A DNA stretch of 16,826 nt, taken from assembly GCA_004297555.1 (NCBI GenBank), contig SCSV01000019.1, forward strand, positions 1 through 16,826. The letters run 5' to 3'. The notes beneath the pieces were generated by a model, which ran no database searches, had not been told where the DNA came from, and saw only the letters and a list, made by a program, of their open reading frames with translations. Made by a program: the position numbers and the translations under genes. Origin of the DNA: Salinibacterium sp. (GTDB lineage Bacteria > Actinomycetota > Actinomycetes > Actinomycetales > Microbacteriaceae). Positions 14,099 through 16,826 of this stretch are shown piece after piece; within the stretch, counting starts at the first letter, position 1, and every line of letters starts with the position of its first letter.

Positions 14099-16786
14099 TT
14101 ACTCCCGATCCGTCAACTTCCAGGCGTCCTCGTCGGAGTCGCCATGCACCTCATCGTAACCGCTCAGCTCTGCGGCGATCGATTGGGCAACGAGGTCTTG
14201 GGGCTCGTCATCCCCCCGCAGCCGCGCGAGCACCGACGGCAACTGTTCGGGAGTAACGAGCACATCGCGGGCCTTCGAGCCTTCGGAGGGGCCGACGATC
14301 TCGCGCGACTCGAGCAGGTCCATCAGTCGGCCCGCCTTCGCGAAGCCGACGCGGAGCTTGCGCTGCAGCATCGACGTCGAACCGAACTGGGTGCTCACCA
14401 CGAGCTCGGCCGCGGCGAGCAGCACCTCGAGGTCATCGCCGATGTCGGCATCGATGTGCTTGCGCTCTGCGGTTGCCGCAACATCGTCGCGATACTCCGG
14501 CCGGGCCTGCGCGACGACGTGCTGCACGACCGAGGCCACTTCGCTCTCGGTCACCCACGCACCCTGCACACGGATGGCTTTCGACGCCCCCATAGGCAGG
14601 AATAGGGCATCCCCCTGGCCGATGAGTTTGTCGGCACCCGGTTGGTCGAGGATGACGCGCGAGTCGGTCATGCTCGACACCGCGAAGGCGAGACGGCTCG
14701 GCACATTCGCCTTGATCAGGCCGGTGACAACGTCGACCGAGGGCCGCTGCGTTGCGAGCACGAGATGGATTCCGGATGCCCGCGCCAGCTGCGTAATGCG
14801 CACGATCGAGTCCTCGACATCCCGCGGGGCGACCATCATGAGATCGGCGAGCTCGTCGACGACGACGAGCAGATACGGGTAGGGGCGGAGCACTCGCTCG
14901 CTGCCCACCGGGAGCACGATCTCGCCGGCCACGACGGCGCGGTTGAAGTCGTCAATGTGGCGGAACCCGAACGACGCGAGGTCGTCGTAGCGCATGTCCA
15001 TTTCCTTGACGACCCAGGCGAGCGCCTCGGCGGCCTTCTTCGGGTTCGTGATGATCGGGGTGATGAGGTGCGGAACGCCCGCGTAGTGCGCGAGCTCGAC
15101 GCGCTTCGGGTCGATGAGCACCATGCGCACCTCGGCGGGTGTTGCCCGCATGAGAATCGAGGTGATCATCGAATTGACGAAACTCGACTTGCCGGAGCCG
15201 GTCGAGCCGGCCACGAGCAAGTGCGGCATCTTGGCGAGGTTGGCCACCACAAACCCGCCCTCGACGTCTTTGCCGAGACCGATCGTCATCGGGTGCACGC
15301 TCTTCGTGCTCGCACTCGATCGCAGCACGTCACCGAGGGAGACGATCTCGCGGTCCTTGTTCGGGATCTCCACACCGATCGCACTCTTGCCCGGGATGGG
15401 CGAGAGGATGTTGACCTCGTTGCTCGCGACCGCGTAGCTGATGTTGCGAGCGAGGGCGGTGACCCGCTCTACCTTCACGCCGGCACCGAGTTCCAGTTCG
15501 TAGCGAGTGACCGAGGGGCCGCGGCTGAAACCGGTCACTTGGGCATCCACCTGGAATTGATTGAGCACCTCGCTGATCGCCGCGACGACCTCGTCGTTGG
15601 CCGCACTTCGCGCTTTCGGCGGGGTGCCCGGGGTGAGCAGTGCGGCAGCGGGAAGCCGGTACACGGCGGTCGGCTGCTTCGTGCTCTTGACGAGGTGCGG
15701 CGGCGACTCGAACTCGCCGGCAAGGCCCTTCTCGCTGGCCTTCGCGGTGAAGCCCGGGAGCAGGCCTGCGCCGTCTTCGAGAAGACCCGTGGTGCCCCGC
15801 TCAACTTCGCCGGTGAAGCGTTTGACGGCATCTTCGGCGCGCACCAGCTCCTCGAGCAGGTCGATGCCGAACTCGTCTTCGTCGAGGCGACTGACGGCAT
15901 CCGTCGCCTGCGAATGGGAGAGTACGGGACTGTCGAAGGCGGGATCGTCGGAACGGTTCGCCTTGTTGCGCCGCCACCAGGGAATCGAGCCGAGATCGTC
16001 GGTCGGGGCATCCAGGCCCAGGTCGCCGAGCGAGCCGAACTCGCCGGTCTCGTTTCGGGCCTGGCGAGCCGCCGCGCGTTCCTCTTCGCTCGCGAGTTGG
16101 GCCCCGAACAGGTAGGCGTAGAGCTCGCGCAGCCTCGCGCCGATTCGGTTCGGCGGGGTCTTAGTGATGATGAAGAGCGAGAGCACGAGGAGCACGACGG
16201 TGACCGGCGTCGCGAGGGCGGTGGTGCCGATGCTGATGAGACTGTTAGCGAGCACCCAGCCGAGCAACCCGCCGGCCTTGGCCAACGCCTCCATGCCCGC
16301 GGTCGGCTGCGGGGTGCCGCCGAAGATGTGACACAAGCCGCTGATTGTGATCAGCAGTAGCGTGAGCCCGATGCCGATGCGGCCGTTATCGTGCACGCTC
16401 GACGGATGCCGGAACAGCCAGATCGCGAAGAGCAGCATGATCACCGGCAGTGCGAACGCGACCCGCCCGAGGAGGCCGCCGAACGTGTAGGCGTCGAGGG
16501 CGATCGCGATCGGGTCGGTCGGGTTGAACCACTCCACGACCGCTCCGACGGCGGCAAGAATGAAAATGAAGAACGGGATGCCGTCGCGGCGCTCGTCTTT
16601 CGCGAGCGTTTCGCGGCCGAGCAGGCGGAACGCGGCCCCTGCCGCGTGAGCGAGGCCCATCCAGAGCTTGGTGAGCGGACCCTCCTCCTCGATCACCACC
16701 TGCCTGGCGCGGGGCATGCGTTTGGTCGGAGTGGCACGCGATTTCGACGTGCGGGCTCGCGAGGTCGACCTCGTACTCGTAGCCAT
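14099..16786 (-). CDS. ftsK: FtsK/SpoIIIE-type DNA translocase
   Basis: FtsK pumps chromosomal DNA through the closing septum and prompts XerCD dimer resolution at dif. From the ATG at 16784-16786 it has 895 residues. A basic N-terminus of about 30 residues is followed by four hydrophobic segments (about 70-87, 102-124, 136-155 and 173-208). The linker is acidic and fairly short (about 210-390). The motor has Walker A GSTGSGKS (527-534) and Walker B LLVVVDEL (639-646). The C-terminal winged-helix gamma domain (about 785-850, including STSMLQRKLRVGFAKAGRLMDLLE) reads polar DNA motifs. The in-frame start at 16810 lacks a better ribosome-binding site, and MATSTRSTSRAR is a natural opening. It heads the run ftsK-pgsA-cinA, with pgsA 4 bp downstream. 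Confidence 0.97.
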   Translation of the reverse strand: MATSTRSTSRARTSKSRATPTKRMPRARQVVIEEEGPLTKLWMGLAHAAGAAFRLLGRETLAKDERRDGIPFFIFILAAVGAVVEWFNPTDPIAIALDAYTFGGLLGRVAFALPVIMLLFAIWLFRHPSSVHDNGRIGIGLTLLLITISGLCHIFGGTPQPTAGMEALAKAGGLLGWVLANSLISIGTTALATPVTVVLLVLSLFIITKTPPNRIGARLRELYAYLFGAQLASEEERAAARQARNETGEFGSLGDLGLDAPTDDLGSIPWWRRNKANRSDDPAFDSPVLSHSQATDAVSRLDEDEFGIDLLEELVRAEDAVKRFTGEVERGTTGLLEDGAGLLPGFTAKASEKGLAGEFESPPHLVKSTKQPTAVYRLPAAALLTPGTPPKARSAANDEVVAAISEVLNQFQVDAQVTGFSRGPSVTRYELELGAGVKVERVTALARNISYAVASNEVNILSPIPGKSAIGVEIPNKDREIVSLGDVLRSSASTKSVHPMTIGLGKDVEGGFVVANLAKMPHLLVAGSTGSGKSSFVNSMITSILMRATPAEVRMVLIDPKRVELAHYAGVPHLITPIITNPKKAAEALAWVVKEMDMRYDDLASFGFRHIDDFNRAVVAGEIVLPVGSERVLRPYPYLLVVVDELADLMMVAPRDVEDSIVRITQLARASGIHLVLATQRPSVDVVTGLIKANVPSRLAFAVSSMTDSRVILDQPGADKLIGQGDALFLPMGASKAIRVQGAWVTESEVASVVQHVVAQARPEYRDDVAATAERKHIDADIGDDLEVLLAAAELVVSTQFGSTSMLQRKLRVGFAKAGRLMDLLESREIVGPSEGSKARDVLVTPEQLPSVLARLRGDDEPQDLVAQSIAAELSGYDEVHGDSDEDAWKLTDRE
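14102..14106 (-). promoter_or_regulatory. pgsA ribosome-binding site (supports the GTG start)
   Basis: GGGAG on the minus strand, 7 nt before the GTG at 14094 and lying within the last codons of ftsK. Confidence 0.55.
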
Positions 16787-16826
16787 GCGATCCACGCTAC
16801 CCGCGAGCACCGTCAGTGCCGGGAGC

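Noticed and set aside
14642..16360. Long open frame on the plus strand opposite ftsK
   Set aside because: It is antisense to a complete FtsK, has no recognisable domain, and is the expected by-product of high GC at third codon positions. Similar long frames opposite miaB (8689-10083), hflX (4881-6230) and recA (10842-11852) are rejected for the same reason.

Overview
The window is high-GC actinobacterial chromosome with a conserved housekeeping gene order. From right to left on the minus strand it reads ftsK, pgsA, cinA, clgR, a DUF3046 gene, recA, recX, miaB, miaA, dapF, hflX, with lexA facing them on the plus strand. The same backbone, including the opposed lexA, is known from mycobacteria and other Actinobacteria. 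Protein style (short RecX, RecA with an Ala/Lys then acidic tail, MiaB ending in a long tail after a GDAWDRAEAESC segment) suggests Microbacteriaceae. That family assignment is inference from memory, not a search.

Layout. 1-629: LexA, cut at its N-terminus by the window edge. 630-1099: a 470-bp gene-free gap between convergent lexA and metE, rich in repeats: a GC hairpin after lexA, a 2 x 32-bp tandem repeat, an imperfect palindrome, a perfect 20-bp inverted repeat, a long imperfect hairpin and a metE terminator. 1100-4368: the metF-metE pair for cobalamin-independent methionine synthesis, overlapping by 4 bp. 4503-5915: hflX. 5957-6568: an RsmC-like methyltransferase, the only complete plus-strand gene. 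6595-9978: dapF, miaA, miaB as a tight minus-strand run. 10054-11858: recX-recA, with a LexA box at 12063-12078 and a 9-bp hairpin just inside recX. 12127-12760: the DUF3046 gene and clgR, separated by an intrinsic terminator. 12917-16786: cinA, pgsA and ftsK, nearly without spacing.

How the genes work together. LexA, RecA and RecX form the SOS core: RecA filaments trigger LexA self-cleavage, LexA should bind the box upstream of recA, and RecX restrains RecA. MiaA and MiaB act in sequence on tRNA A37 (prenylation, then methylthiolation). MetF supplies 5-methyl-THF to MetE. ClgR is the activator of Clp protease genes in Actinobacteria. FtsK, PgsA and CinA serve chromosome segregation, phospholipid synthesis and NMN salvage.

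I found no defence system, mobile element, CRISPR array, tRNA or rRNA. The coding content is ordinary; the least explained parts are the repeat-dense lexA/metE gap, the placement of metFE inside the conserved cluster, the recX-proximal hairpin and an apparent excess of the hexamer GGATGC/GCATCC.
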